Source: Branchiostoma floridae (Eukaryota > Chordata > Leptocardii > Amphioxiformes > Branchiostomatidae). From it: 38,565 nucleotides of DNA. Below are positions 29,801-38,565 of the stretch, piece after piece. The stretch spans positions 6,097,027 to 6,135,591 of the forward strand of contig NC_049994.1 in the NCBI RefSeq assembly GCF_000003815.2, read 5' to 3'. A program made the position numbers and the translations under genes. The notes under the pieces were generated by a model. That model saw only the letters and a program-made list of their open reading frames with translations. It did no database searches and was not told where the DNA came from. Numbering within the stretch: the stretch's first letter is position 1; every line of letters begins with the position of its first letter.

Positions 29801-30052
29801 TAGATAAGCACCGCTATGTTTCGTAAACTCACGTGTGTTGTGTAACACACAACTTCGCAAGGTCACTATTCCATAACATACCGTCAAACTTCCAACCTTG
29901 GTATCCACTGTTCTTGTGTGAATTTGCCTTGCCTGCCTGCATAATCTTCTTAGCGACATCGTGCAGAGATTGGAGTCCTTCACGACACATAGTTGCGGAA
30001 ATATGGGCAGAAATCTTTGCCCCTCCTTCCAAAATTTAGCGGAGGCCGCCAT
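20888..30052 (-). CDS. PDSS1: Polyprenyl (deca/solanesyl) diphosphate synthase catalytic subunit, 11 exons
   Basis: This is a trans-prenyltransferase that builds the ubiquinone side chain in mitochondria, working with PDSS2. Exons, in transcript order: 30052-29833, 28670-28610, 27536-27416, 26947-26811, 25966-25825, 25343-25232, 24602-24493, 23936-23856, 23350-23237, 22559-22479, 21028-20888. All junctions are GT-AG and phases agree, giving 439 residues (human PDSS1 about 415). An Arg-rich presequence starts [17 protein letters not shown] (155-160) binds isopentenyl diphosphate. The Asp-rich motifs are DDVID (204-208, in [20 protein letters not shown]) and DDMLD (331-335, in LVDDMLDF). [51 protein letters not shown] and LAPSPERE are family hallmarks. 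The exon 1 donor is uncertain: 29833 with exon 2 from 28670, or 29882 with exon 2 from about 28659, both keep the frame. All catalytic residues are intact. Confidence 0.94.
21056..22478. repeat. 44-bp minisatellite, about 32 copies, filling the last PDSS1 intron
   Basis: The plus-strand unit is approximately CTGTCCTTAGTGCTGAATGA followed by CATTCACACTAACACACTAA and CTAC. Copies differ by point changes (GAATTACATT versus GAATGACATT) and small deletions. A larger repeated block (for example the GACATTGACACACAC segment at 21749 and 22038) shows segmental copying within the array. It occupies nearly the whole 1,450-bp intron between exons 10 and 11. Confidence 0.95.
22829..23216. mobile_element. 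MITE family A (AAGGCCTAGGAAAAAA ends), copy 1
   Basis: The left end TAAGGCCTAGGAAAAAAAAG then TTGTGTTTC matches the reverse complement of the right end, CCTTAGGCATAGGAAAAAAT then ATTGTGTTC. The interior includes AATGAAGGATAAATGTATCT and TTTTTGGCCAGCCTAAAAAA, which recur in the other two copies. Its right end is about 20 bp from the donor of PDSS1 exon 9. Confidence 0.78.
23358..23380. repeat. Short (AAAC)n microsatellite
   Basis: About five to six AAAC units just inside the intron next to PDSS1 exon 9 (acceptor side). Confidence 0.8.
26012..26210. mobile_element. MITE family B (ACAGTAGAAGC ends), copy 1
   Basis: ACAGTAGAAGCTGCTTAATT at the left pairs with AATTAACTGGCTTCTACTGT at the right. 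The interior shares TTTGCCAG, GCAATAAAGCGAAGTTATC and AGTTATCTAGCTGGACC with the copy at 28732. AATTAACTGGCTTCTA is duplicated near the right end. CAGTAGAAG ends with TA targets resemble pogo/Tigger-type elements (inference). Confidence 0.75.
26637..26665. repeat. Palindrome with perfect 12-bp arms
   Basis: ATAGTATACATA, the 5-base spacer TAGTA, then TATGTATACTAT. It lies in a PDSS1 intron and can form a hairpin or cruciform. Confidence 0.9.
27120..27348. mobile_element. MITE family A, truncated copy 2
   Basis: It shares AATGAAGGATAAATGTATCT, TATTATGCACAA, GCATTTCAGTTTATTTTGTT and the right end CACAATATTTTTTCCCTAGG with the copy at 22829, in the same orientation. The left terminal repeat is missing. 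Confidence 0.72.
27761..28106. mobile_element. MITE with AGGGTTGGACAA inverted ends
   Basis: AGGGTTGGACAAGTCC at the left matches the reverse complement of AAAGTTGTCCAACCCT at the right. It is about 346 bp with no coding capacity, in a PDSS1 intron. Confidence 0.72.
28158..28576. mobile_element. MITE with AGGGGTGGGTA inverted ends
   Basis: AGGGGTGGGTACCGGTACAG at the left and the reverse complement of ATACGATACCCACCCCT at the right pair over about 11 bp and more loosely beyond. GGTCCGGTTCAGG, GGACCGG and GTACCGGCATACC form internal inverted words. About 419 bp, non-coding, in a PDSS1 intron. Confidence 0.68.
28732..28909. mobile_element. MITE family B, copy 2, with TA target duplication
   Basis: TACAGTAGAAGCTGTTTAAT at the left and the reverse complement of TTAACTGACTTCTACTGTA at the right. 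TA flanks both ends. It is 178 bp and homologous to 26012-26210. It lies about 60 bp upstream of PDSS1 exon 2 in transcript sense. Confidence 0.8.
29217..29662. mobile_element. MITE family A, copy 3 (opposite orientation)
   Basis: TAAGGCCTAGGAAAAAAATG at the left matches the reverse complement of CATTTTTTTCTAGGCCTA at the right. The interior matches the copy at 22829 in reverse: TTTTTTAGGCTGGCCAAAAA, GAACAAAGTTAACTGAAATG and TCATCCTTTATC. With about 446 bp it is the most complete copy. Confidence 0.8.
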
Positions 30053-30125
30053 GTTGCCGGCGAATTCCGGAAGCACGTAGTTCTACTTCCGGTGTTCCGT
30101 AAGCAATGATTGCGTAATGTCCATT
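30040..30125 (-). promoter_or_regulatory. PDSS1 core promoter: YY1-type site at the start codon and paired ETS-type sites
   Basis: The start codon lies in CAACATGGCGGCC (minus strand, 30044-30056), which is both a strong Kozak context and a YY1-type motif. Just upstream, TTCCGGAAGC (about 30065-30074) and CTACTTCCGGTG (about 30083-30094) give ETS/GABP-type GGAA cores on opposite strands. Such sites are common in TATA-less promoters of nuclear genes for mitochondria. No TATA box is seen. Motif calls are by eye. Confidence 0.55.
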
Positions 30126-30785
30126 TCAAGGACACCGACGTGGACAGGTGTATGGCCAGCGATTTTCGCTAAATTAAGGATGGCAGAGGCATCGTTTTAC
30201 GTTTAAGCTGTAGATGCTAAATTCAGGCACAAAACATCAGGACAAGTCGTCAACCCCCTCTGGAGTTATTCCCTTTCAAAGTCTGACTTTAAACAGGTTC
30301 CTGCAGTGCCAAACCAATCCGCTAGAAAGCAGTAGAAGCCCCAAACATACCCCTCACTCTTTATCTTCAAGCAGATCTTACGATGGCATAAGATAGTGCC
30401 AAACTGGCCAAGGAGTGTAGTCAGCCAAGAGGTGTCCATTTGCCATGTAGCCCCGGTAGCCAAACACACTCCTAGGCCGGTTTTAACGTTAACGTTACTC
30501 CTCTGGTAGCTTTTTATACTATTTCATTACTAACGCATGCGCAGGATCTGCTTGGAGATTAACTTACTCTCGGCCTCAAGGGCTATCTCGTTAACATTAG
30601 CACTAAAACTCATGACCATAGCATGTTCAGAACTTGAGACATCAAACCCAAACGTTCCGCTGCAGTAACCATAACAACACACTAGGGGCCTAAAATCTAA
30701 TCGTTTCAAGGTCTCATCAAGACCTACCCACATCATGACCCAAAAATCCAAGTGTTCATCGAGTTATGTCGCTTTTCTACAAACA
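30126..30785. other. Intergenic DNA upstream of PDSS1; no gene seen
   Basis: The region is short of convincing exons. TAACGTTAACGTTAC at about 30484 recurs in related form (CTAACGTTAACGTTAACG) at about 30933, on the other side of the CA repeat. No divergent gene could be identified. Confidence 0.4.
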
Positions 30786-30796
30786 CAAACACAAAC

Positions 30797-30858
<62 letters not shown>
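30786..30858. repeat. CA microsatellite
   Basis: An uninterrupted (AC)n from about 30800 to 30858 (nearly 30 units), preceded by AAACAC/AAACGC imperfect units. Confidence 0.98.
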
Positions 30859-30861
<3 letters not shown>

Positions 30862-31998
30862 ACTGAAAACATAACCTTGTACTGAAGGCGCTATACGTTA
30901 AATGCATTTATAACGCTCTAACTATTGTCACTTCTAACGTTAACGTTAACGCAAGTAACGTTTCAATCAAGGCTTCCAACATTATTTACACATTTCCCAT
31001 TTTGATATTTTCTTGTTATTTTGACCATCATGAAAATCTTCTTTTTTTCTAAATCAGGCAAAAATGAATGAGCGTGTTGATGTCAGCAGAATTTCAAAAT
31101 TTATTCTGTGTCCACTTTTTATGTTTACCTTCACAGAAGGTACACATATTGTTTTTGCTTAGACGTTCTTTTTTTCCGCGCACCTCAAAAACATGAATAT
31201 CTCCGAAAGTAGAGCTTGGATTAACTTGAAAGCCAGAGTTATCTGGTAGGCCTGTACATAACGCACTGCACCGTGGTCATTCGGGCCCACATAGACCCAA
31301 AATAATGATTTTATGGAGCAAAAAAGGGTGAAAAAAATAGCAATTTTAACACAGAATCGAACTTTAGAACACCTCTGGAATCTTGGAACGTTGTTCGAAA
31401 CGAGGTCAACGACCGCCGCAGCTATCGAACAAGCCGCCGCGCCGGCAGATATAATAGGAAATATAACACCCCAAAAGTATCGAAATGTGTGGAGAGGTAG
31501 GTCACTAATTGTATGAATATATATCAAGTCAAGATTAAGTGTCTGTTGGGCATATTATTTTTGATTTTGTTAAGTTCAGTAACCTGAACGAGCCAGTTGT
31601 ACCTTATCTCTAAGCTATCCAAACATTGATATGATTCTATGTTGTATTCGATCGAGTTACGTCAAATCGACAACACACACGGTGTCATACATTGTATGCC
31701 AGCACTAGTCTTTTGATTCAACTGTTTTTACAAGGTTGCATGCTCACGCACTGATTTGTAAACAAACGCATACCGTCGACAGAGAGAATACGGACTGGTG
31801 TATAGTTAACCAAATTTTGAGTAAACAAGAAAAAATTTGCACAAAAACATGCTCTGCGTTACACGCAAGGTCACTGCGTATTGGCGGCTTTTACGCACGA
31901 AGATCGTCATCCAAACTGAAAGATTTACATTTGAGACATTTTAGGTATGCAAAACACAAACGAGGGACTTGAGGATTTTATTTCGCAAATAAACTGAC
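30859..31998. other. Intergenic or intronic DNA, no firm gene
   Basis: A 122-codon minus-strand frame (31159-31527) is rich in hydrophobic residues but has no recognisable family and no start context. It may be chance. A CpG-rich patch with GCCGCCGCGCCGGC lies at about 31431-31446. Confidence 0.35.
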
Positions 31999-32083
31999 CT
32001 GAACAAGCAAGATAAACCGCAACGTGGAACGCCCTCCATCCCCATCGTACGTCGTCATAATTTCCGTTCACCATGTTCATCAT
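31999..32083 (-). CDS. Possible first coding exon of an unidentified minus-strand gene
   Basis: On the minus strand, ATGATGAACATGG is followed by an open frame giving VNGNYDDVRWGWRAFHVAVY and then LACS. It ends at TTGTTCAG|GTCAGT, a good donor, with phase 1. The third ATG (32074) has the best Kozak context. The segment looks coding, with the start of a hydrophobic stretch, but I do not recognise the family. A joining exon at 31510 or lower (acceptor CATACAATTAG) would stay open for only about 27 codons. Confidence 0.3.
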
Positions 32084-34790
32084 GCAGTAACGTTACCACA
32101 GCGCTGGGTTGATCCCGATTCACAAGTGAAGCACGAAACGGAGTCACGGTTAAGTACATTTCACCTACATACAGCTTTATACGCGTCAGGAGAGTTTACA
32201 AGTTCGTGGCCTTTCACAGCACAAGCACAAAATGGGACTGTTTACGCCGCTTGTTGCATTCCAAGGTCGGTGAAGCCATGCCAACGTTCACGATTTGTTA
32301 CTTCGTACCTCAATGACAGTAAAAACTTCATTTCACGCCAAAGGCTCCGGAGTATGAACGCGCAAAATTCTACATCTTTGTCACAACAACGAACAAAATT
32401 CCCGCCCATGGCAACACCGGAAACTAAATATGATGACCTTTGCCGTCTGATCGGCACCGCATTTGATCTCAAAGTACGCGGCAAATGCCTTGTTATTCCA
32501 GTCAGTTCAGTGCAAAGTCATGATATACTTTGAACCACATTTGTTTTTTACTCCGCTTAAGTTGGTAGTGTTTTACCCGGTTTGTTTTTGGACAGGCAAG
32601 GAGAAATTACTTTCAATGATGTTCGTGTTATGATGCATTCGGTGATTTACATATTCTCAGATCGAACCGCTGCCTGTCAATCAAGTTGCGAACGTCCTGG
32701 GAATCTAAGGTTTCATACAGACATGTTTGCTACATCAATATCCGTCGCATGCCGGCTTGTGTATCGTTAGCCGGCCACCGGGGATTTTCCAAGCTCAAAT
32801 TTATACGTCGTGCCTCAAACCAAAGGGGTTTTATGCCTCATCTGTAAAACAATTAAATTTGCATGGCGAATTTTTAGTAAGTTAAATGTAAGATGTGCCA
32901 CAACGTAGCGACCATGCTTCGAACGTAACGTGTTAACCATTTTAAAGCTCAAATTTCCTTGGCGACGCAAAACTTGCAATTGGCTACTGTACACAATCCT
33001 ATGAATCCCGCGATTCATTCAAACGACAGCTCTGTGCAGAAATTTATACTCAGTGATTTTTTTTAACCTCCTTGCTCAGTCAAAATCTTACAAGCAGTTA
33101 GTAAAATGATCAAGTTCAAAAGCAAACTTATTTTTCACGGTTTATGTAAGGCCCCGCCCTTACATAAAATGCCGCATGATTGCAAGCTGGTGAGGTCTGA
33201 GCCCTTGTCGTCAACTATATTGAAAGTATCTTTGACATTTGAATTTACATATTTATCTTCTTCTTTAAATTTGACTTCTGTACGTATGTGGTAGCAATAA
33301 CTGACAGTTAATCGTGGGGGTGGGGGGGGGGGGGATAATAACAAAAAAAGTCAGCAATATGCGACTGACCATAGCAGTAGGGGAGGGGGATTTTCCTACA
33401 TACAGATGCTGGCGGGTTCGACCGGTCGCTTCACTCTAGCCGCCGGCAGGCGTTAGGAACTACATGTATCATCTAAACCAGCACCGTCTGCAAACACCCT
33501 CTGAATTTTTGCAAAATAATTGTCTACATTTACGCACCCATATTGACGGCACCGACTATGACGGAAAGGACAAAATCTAACTGTGTATTCAACTTCCACT
33601 GAACTTCGCCGCGCGCGCTCTGCACCAAATCGGAGCACGAGACTAAGGCCACACCAAGTACATTTTATGGATGACATCAGCGTGCGCATTAATTTTCGCC
33701 TGATTTAAGGGAAAAAAAAGAATTTTTTCCTTCTGCAGGGATGGTCAACATGACGATAAAATACCAAGAAGAGCAAATGTGTTGTAGCCTTATAGTTGTA
33801 CTTGTAGAAGGGACACTTCCAAGGTACCCGAGACTGTATTTGTAGAAATGAAACTTATTGGATAGTTGTAAAAGTGAAACCAATATGGAAGCTATGAGTG
33901 TGGCTACCAACTTTGTTGGTGATGCCAGTCTACCACACTAGTGTCACTTTTACTACACCAGTACATGTCTTAAATACAGGAATGAATGCCTTCTTGGCTC
34001 TGATACCATGTTTTGTCCCTTTATTTCTTTTTACAACAGTCATCACAACTTTATGGTGCCTATTTTTGAAAATGTAGCCAACTTTTTTTCACCCATCATG
34101 TTCTTTTTCGCCCTATCGCACTATTTTTGCAATCTGCAGAGGATGTCATCCATAAAATTTACTTGCTGTGGCCTGATAGATTTCAAAGCTTTTTTTAAAC
34201 ATTTGATTACATATCGTTGAAGGAAACCAATTTTGTCCATGGCTCTCTCCCCAATTTCCAAGTAGAAATGTTAGGCTAGACCATGTGAAGGTAAACATTC
34301 TGTATTTGCTTGCAAATGTTACCTTTCTAGTTTGTAGTTTATATTTGACCATACAAAAATCACTGTACTTTTTGTCGTGTCGATATAGCTTGCCTTACTT
34401 GGTCAATAGTGTTGCATGAATGATTTTTTTTGTTTCATCCCTTGATTGGATTGCTTGACGTTAAGAGTCTGACACGGACCTTAATTGCCAGCGTTATATA
34501 TATTTTGCTTTATCCCCAGTGTCAGTTTTTCTTGTAACTTTGGCACTTAAATAGAGATTACTTTTATAGGGTCAAACCTCTACTAAGGGGTTTTGTTATA
34601 TTCAACGCCAGTACTTTATCATGGCGTTATTAGCTTCCTTTCATTCTCATTCGAATATAAAGGCTTATCCGTATTTCATGTAAAGCATCCCCACTAGCAA
34701 CTACTCAATATGTGAGGAAATACAGAGTATCGATGAATATGTATATTCCAGCCGCCCAGCCATGTAGTATATCGAACGTCGATGGAACGG
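32084..34790. other. Intergenic DNA with no firm gene
   Basis: The 169-codon plus-strand frame 32024-32533 begins at GTG, is low in complexity of motif, and overlaps the minus exon candidate; it is not supported. A G-run lies at 33315-33334 and a CpG-rich patch (CGCCGCGCGCGC) near 33607. No transposon proteins were recognised. Confidence 0.35.
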
Positions 34791-34799
34791 TTTTTATTT

Positions 34800-34933
34800 T
34801 TTTAAGTATCCATCCGCCGTGCATAGTAACGCCGTTGCTAAGGGCGCAGTTTTCCCGCGCGCCAACGAGATGAAATTTCATCCGAGTTGACAGCTGATTG
34901 CATCACGATGTGTGACCTTTCAGCGAAATGACG
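34800..34933 (+). promoter_or_regulatory. CpG-rich E2F-type promoter with a possible minimal first exon (ATGACG|GTAAGT)
   Basis: TTTTCCCGCGCGCC at about 34851-34864 contains a canonical E2F-type site, TTTCCCGC. GATGAAATTTCATC just downstream is a perfect 14-bp palindrome. CAGCGAAATGACG|GTAAGTG places an ATG (34928) six bases before a consensus donor. A plus-strand gene may therefore start here with a two-codon coding exon. The downstream exons cannot be followed, partly because of the assembly gap. Confidence 0.4.
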
Positions 34934-34939
34934 GTAAGT

Positions 34940-35476
34940 GTCGGATGTGTTTGCTATCTGCTCTCCATTTAATCCATTTCTGTGGGGTTTTACAACGATT
35001 TTAATTTGTTTTATGATCAAACTTGGAACACAGTCAAATTAGCAAAATGGCAGCGTCGTAAAGAGTTGAAAATTCGGCGATTTTCAGATTGGGGGCGTTT
35101 GCTTTTCGCACTTAGATCCTTATTCATTTGATGGTGCGTCAGAACCGTTTAACCCTTGTCTATATCCCGTGTGAAAATCCCGTTGGTTTGAAATCTGGGT
35201 AGATACGTAATTCAAAGTCTGCCTAGGTCACTTTTTAGCGATTTTTCGCCAACATGCTGGTGTTCGTAGTGTACCTATGAGGTTTTTTTACTGGGCGGGC
35301 CCGGCCTGTTACATGTGACAAATTTGCTTTATCGTCGGTATTTCTTGTAAACACAATAACCACCGAGGTGCAAACCTGCATGGCTTGGTGTAAAATGTTG
35401 ATATACGTGAAAAATTTTCTGACTCAGAATTTGTTAGTGAGGATATATTTGCTAGTTTGGGTCCAATTCTAATCGA
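34940..35476. other. Probable intron of the plus-strand candidate gene
   Basis: No exon was recognised before the gap. Confidence 0.3.
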
Positions 35477-35576
35477 NNNNNNNNNNNNNNNNNNNNNNNN
35501 NNNNNNNNNNNNNNNNNNNNNNNNNNNNNNNNNNNNNNNNNNNNNNNNNNNNNNNNNNNNNNNNNNNNNNNNNNNN
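35477..35576. other. Assembly gap (100 N)
   Basis: Exactly 100 N, the usual placeholder for a gap of unknown size. True distance and content are unknown, so features on the two sides may not be adjacent. Confidence 0.99.
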
Positions 35577-35634
35577 CTATCCTTCAATGCGTTACATAGC
35601 CTGACATCCTCTGAAAACCCCTTAACTAATACAG

Positions 35635-35698
35635 GAGGTCGAAAAAAATCCAGCAAAAAACAGATAATAGTTGCTAAGCCACAGGACAACAAAGCTGG
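35635..35698 (+). CDS. Weak candidate internal exon, plus strand
   Basis: TTAACTAATACAG is an acceptor-like site followed by an open, lysine-rich stretch reading GRKKSSKKQIIVAKPQDNKA. It stops resembling coding sequence at GCTG|GTTTAAA, a poor donor. The phase (1) does not match the phase-0 donor at 34933, so another exon would have to lie between them, for example in the gap. No family was recognised. Confidence 0.2.
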
Positions 35699-35847
35699 TT
35701 TAAAATGTATTACGAATTGAACCACAGAACGTGTATCAAAACAGCAATTGTGTATCAAAAGAAACAACAAGTCTTTACCATTACTTCTAGGAGGTACATT
35801 TAGGTTGTCTTGTTCATCTTAGCAGACTCAGCTGAGGTAATCAATGT

Positions 35848-37258
35848 TTATAGTTATACCGTAAACTGTAAGAGTAATGAGGGGGATAGAGATTAGTGTT
35901 ATACCGTAAACTGTAAGAGTAGTGAGGGGGATAGAGATTAGTGTTATACCGTAAACTGTAAGAGTAATGAGGGGGATAGAGATTAGTGTTATGCCGTAAA
36001 CTGTAAGAGTAGTGAGGGGGATAGAGATTTATAGTTATACCGTAAACTGTAAGAGTAGTGAGGGGGATAGAGATTTATAGTTATATGTGATTCTTTAACC
36101 TCCTTGGTTATACCGTAAACTGTAAGAGTAGTGAGGGGGATAGAGATGAGTGTTATACCGTAAACTGTAAGAGCAGTGAGGGGGATAGAGATGAGTGTTA
36201 TACTGTAAACTGTAAGAGTAGTGAGGGGGATAGAGATGAGTGTTATACCGTAAACTGTAAGAGTAGTGAGGGGGGTAGAGATGAGTGTTATACCGTAAAC
36301 TGTAAGAGTAGTGAGGGGGATAGAGATTTATAGTTATACCGTAAACTGTAAGAGTAGTGAGGGGGATAGAGATTAGTGTTATACCGTAAACTGTAAGAGC
36401 AGTGAGGGGGATAGAGATGAGTGTTATACTGTAAACTGTAAGAGTAGTGAGGGGGATAGAGATGAGTGTTATACCGTAAACTGTAAGAGTAGTGAGGGGG
36501 ATAGAGATTTATAGTTATACCGTAAACTGTAAGAGTAGTGAGGGGGATAGAGATTAGTGTTATACCGTAAACTGTAAGAGCAGTGAGGGGGATAGAGATG
36601 AGTGTTATACTGTAAACTGTAAGAGCAGTGAGGGGGATAGAGATGAGTGTTATACTGTAAACTGTAAGAGTAATGAGGGGGATAGAGATTAGTGTTATAC
36701 CGCAAACTGTAAGAGCAGTGAGGGGGATAGAGATGAGTGTTATACTGTAAACTGTAAGAGTAGTGAGGGGGATAGAGATGATAGTTATACCGTAAACTGT
36801 AAGAGTAGTGAGGGGGATAGAGATTTATAGTTATACCGTAAACTGTAAGAGTAGTGAGGGGGATAGAGATTAGTGTTATACCGTAAACTGTAAGAGTAGT
36901 GAGGGGGATAGAGATTTATAGTTATACCGTAAACTGTAAGAGTAGTGAGGGGGATAGAGATTAGTGTTATACCGTAAACTGTAAGAGTAGTGAGGGGGAT
37001 AGAGATTTATAGTTATACCGTAAACTGTAAGAGTAGTGAGGGGGATAGAGATGAGTGTTATACCGTAAACTGTAAGAGTAGTGAGGGGGATAGAGATTTA
37101 TAGTTATACCGTAAACTGTAAGAGTAGTGAGGGGGATAGAGATGAGTGTTATACCGTAAACTGTAAGAGTAGTGAGGGGGATAGAGATGAGTGTTATACC
37201 ATAAACTGTAAGAGTAGTGAGGGGGATAGAGATTAGTGTTATACCGTAAACTGTGATC
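35848..37258. repeat. 45-46 bp minisatellite, about 31 copies
   Basis: The unit is about ACCGTAAACTGTAAGAGTAG followed by TGAGGGGGATAGAGATGAGT and GTTAT. Three linker variants alternate: GATGAGTGTTAT and GATTAGTGTTAT (45 bp) and GATTTATAGTTAT (46 bp). A unique stretch interrupts the array at about 36084-36107 (TGTGATTCTTTAACCTCCTT). Minus-strand frames with a 15-residue period (YNTHLYPPHYSYSLR) are by-products of the 45-bp unit. Confidence 0.96.
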
Positions 37259-38565
37259 ATTATGATGATATAATCTATAAGAGTAGTGGGGAGGGGGAGA
37301 TGTGAGTGGTATTATCCAATGTTTGTATAATAGTTATGTGTTATCAATGAACAGTAACTACCAGTATCATGGCATTATGACAGATGGAAATTACTGACAG
37401 TAACATGTTTTCTGTTGATGGACATGAATTGCTATAAATGTTGTTAATAATGCCCTAATTTGCATGATAATAGCAACAATATTATGATATTTATTAAGAT
37501 GATATCTGAAGTAGGAATGAGGGTAGTTTTGAATATTCAGCTCAAAAGGACTTTTGACTGAGGTTATGCCAATGACATATTACAATATTATACTACTTGT
37601 GCTACTAAACACCTTGATTGCATAATTAATGTCCGAATATTACTAGTATGTTCCCTTTGACAAACTTGGTACGTGGTATAAAATTTATACCCATAGTATA
37701 GGGAGGTTAGCTAAACATGTCAATATAATGAATTATATCCAAGTATATCCTGGATACTAATTAGGACCGAATGAGCATAATCATGATAATTTGGACTATT
37801 TCTCTCATAATTAATGCTATGGATGTCATATTGGAGGTGAAGGGAAGGTGCATACAGCAAAATGTGAATTATGTTAGTGAGTACTTCATGTGCATATTTG
37901 ATGCAGAAACTGCTAATTTCTTCTGGTCAATGGTAGGGATTTCCTATAAGACATGTAGGTAGCTCTAGGATAGGTAAATACAATGGCATGTGGGTAATGC
38001 TCATGATGACCTTATTTCCATTTTAATGCAGAAATTCATTAATGATTCCTTTTGTGGTAAATGGGAGGGACTTAATGGTGGAGACATAAGATTAAGAAGC
38101 TTGACAAATGGCCAATTCCAAGAAGTATGTGTTGTGCTACTTAGCATCTAATCTGCATAATAGATAATGACATTTTATACTTTCTTTATTACTGAAATAT
38201 CATGCACTTTGTTCAAAATGTTACATTTCTATATAGTTGACAGTATAGTCATTAGGATGTAACAATGATTAGTCATTGTGAATGAAGATTCTTGATATTT
38301 ATATTTCATAACATACTATGAAATATCATGTTTTATACAGGTGATGTTGTGCTGTGGATCTGAGGAGGGGGACAGCTGTTTTAGCCAGTGACATCATTTG
38401 GCTTGATGGGAATTAGACAAACTTGGCCAAGCAACCACCTGTCAGCACATCAAAACAGTCCCATCCATTCTTACAGAGTTTAGAACCCTTCCCAAGCTAC
38501 CTACTGTCTTACCCATTACCAGCAACATTTTTGTAGTTTTCAGGGTCTTTCACACCTCTCTAAAC
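37259..38565. other. AT-rich non-coding DNA to the window edge
   Basis: ATGTTTTATACAG|GTGATG at about 38340 and TTTTTGTAGTTTTCAG|GGTC at 38542 look like plus-strand acceptors. Sequence after the first stays open for only 16 codons. Nothing identifies a gene. ATGCAGAAA(C/T)T(G/C) occurs twice (37902 and 38028) in similar settings, suggesting a diverged repeat. Confidence 0.3.

Noticed and set aside
31159-31527. 122-codon hydrophobic minus-strand frame
   Set aside because: Tempting as a membrane protein, but there is no family match by eye, no good start context, and its hydrophobicity can come from AT-rich antisense sequence.
32024-32533. 169-codon plus-strand frame
   Set aside because: It starts at GTG, has no recognisable domain or splice context, and overlaps a better minus-strand exon candidate.
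36469-37260. Minus-strand frames with a 15-residue Tyr/Pro repeat
   Set aside because: They are the translation of the 45-bp minisatellite, which stays open because 45 is divisible by three. No flanking coding sequence.
37771-37962. 63-codon plus-strand frame
   Set aside because: AT-rich region, no domain and no splice signals of quality; probably chance.

Overview
The window looks like animal nuclear DNA from an invertebrate deuterostome. The gene structures, the dense short transposons and minisatellites, and the tandem leucine-rich-repeat (LRR) receptor loci fit a lancelet (Branchiostoma) best. That assignment is inference, not a database match. Three protein-coding loci can be supported. 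Most of the rest is repeat-derived.

Left part (1-9.8 kb): a satellite of about 206-bp units (1-2553) is interrupted by a 1.08-kb composite insertion. It is followed by the decayed 3' end of an LRR receptor gene (2560-3020) and then an intact, apparently intronless LRR membrane receptor (6082-7854). The intact gene's cytoplasmic-tail coding sequence, 3' UTR and upstream flank all have diverged copies nearby, so the locus has been duplicated in tandem. A minus-strand LINE remnant follows.

Middle (9.8-19.6 kb): DNA-transposon-like inverted repeats, SINEs and tandem repeats lead to a second LRR receptor (15568-17373). Its secreted-type ectodomain and its membrane-spanning/tail part lie in one reading frame but are separated by a single TGA. 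A possible short intron brackets that stop. The tail is built of 63-bp coding repeats, and the last one carries a 1-base frameshift. A degraded LINE carrying a nested tRNA-derived SINE begins a few bases after the gene.

Right part (20.9-30.1 kb, minus strand): eleven exons reconstruct a complete homologue of PDSS1, the catalytic subunit of decaprenyl/solanesyl diphosphate synthase, which makes the ubiquinone side chain in mitochondria. The phases agree throughout and give 439 residues. Its introns hold a 44-bp minisatellite whose unit repeats the 5' splice site, plus several MITE families. The promoter has ETS-type and YY1-type motifs at the start codon.

Far right (30.1-38.6 kb): mostly non-coding. 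It holds a CA microsatellite, a CpG-rich E2F-type promoter with a possible ATGACG|GTAAGT first exon (34928), a 100-N assembly gap and a 45-bp minisatellite of about 31 copies. The three genes show no operon-like relationship. The two LRR receptors are probably surface recognition molecules, while PDSS1 is a housekeeping neighbour.
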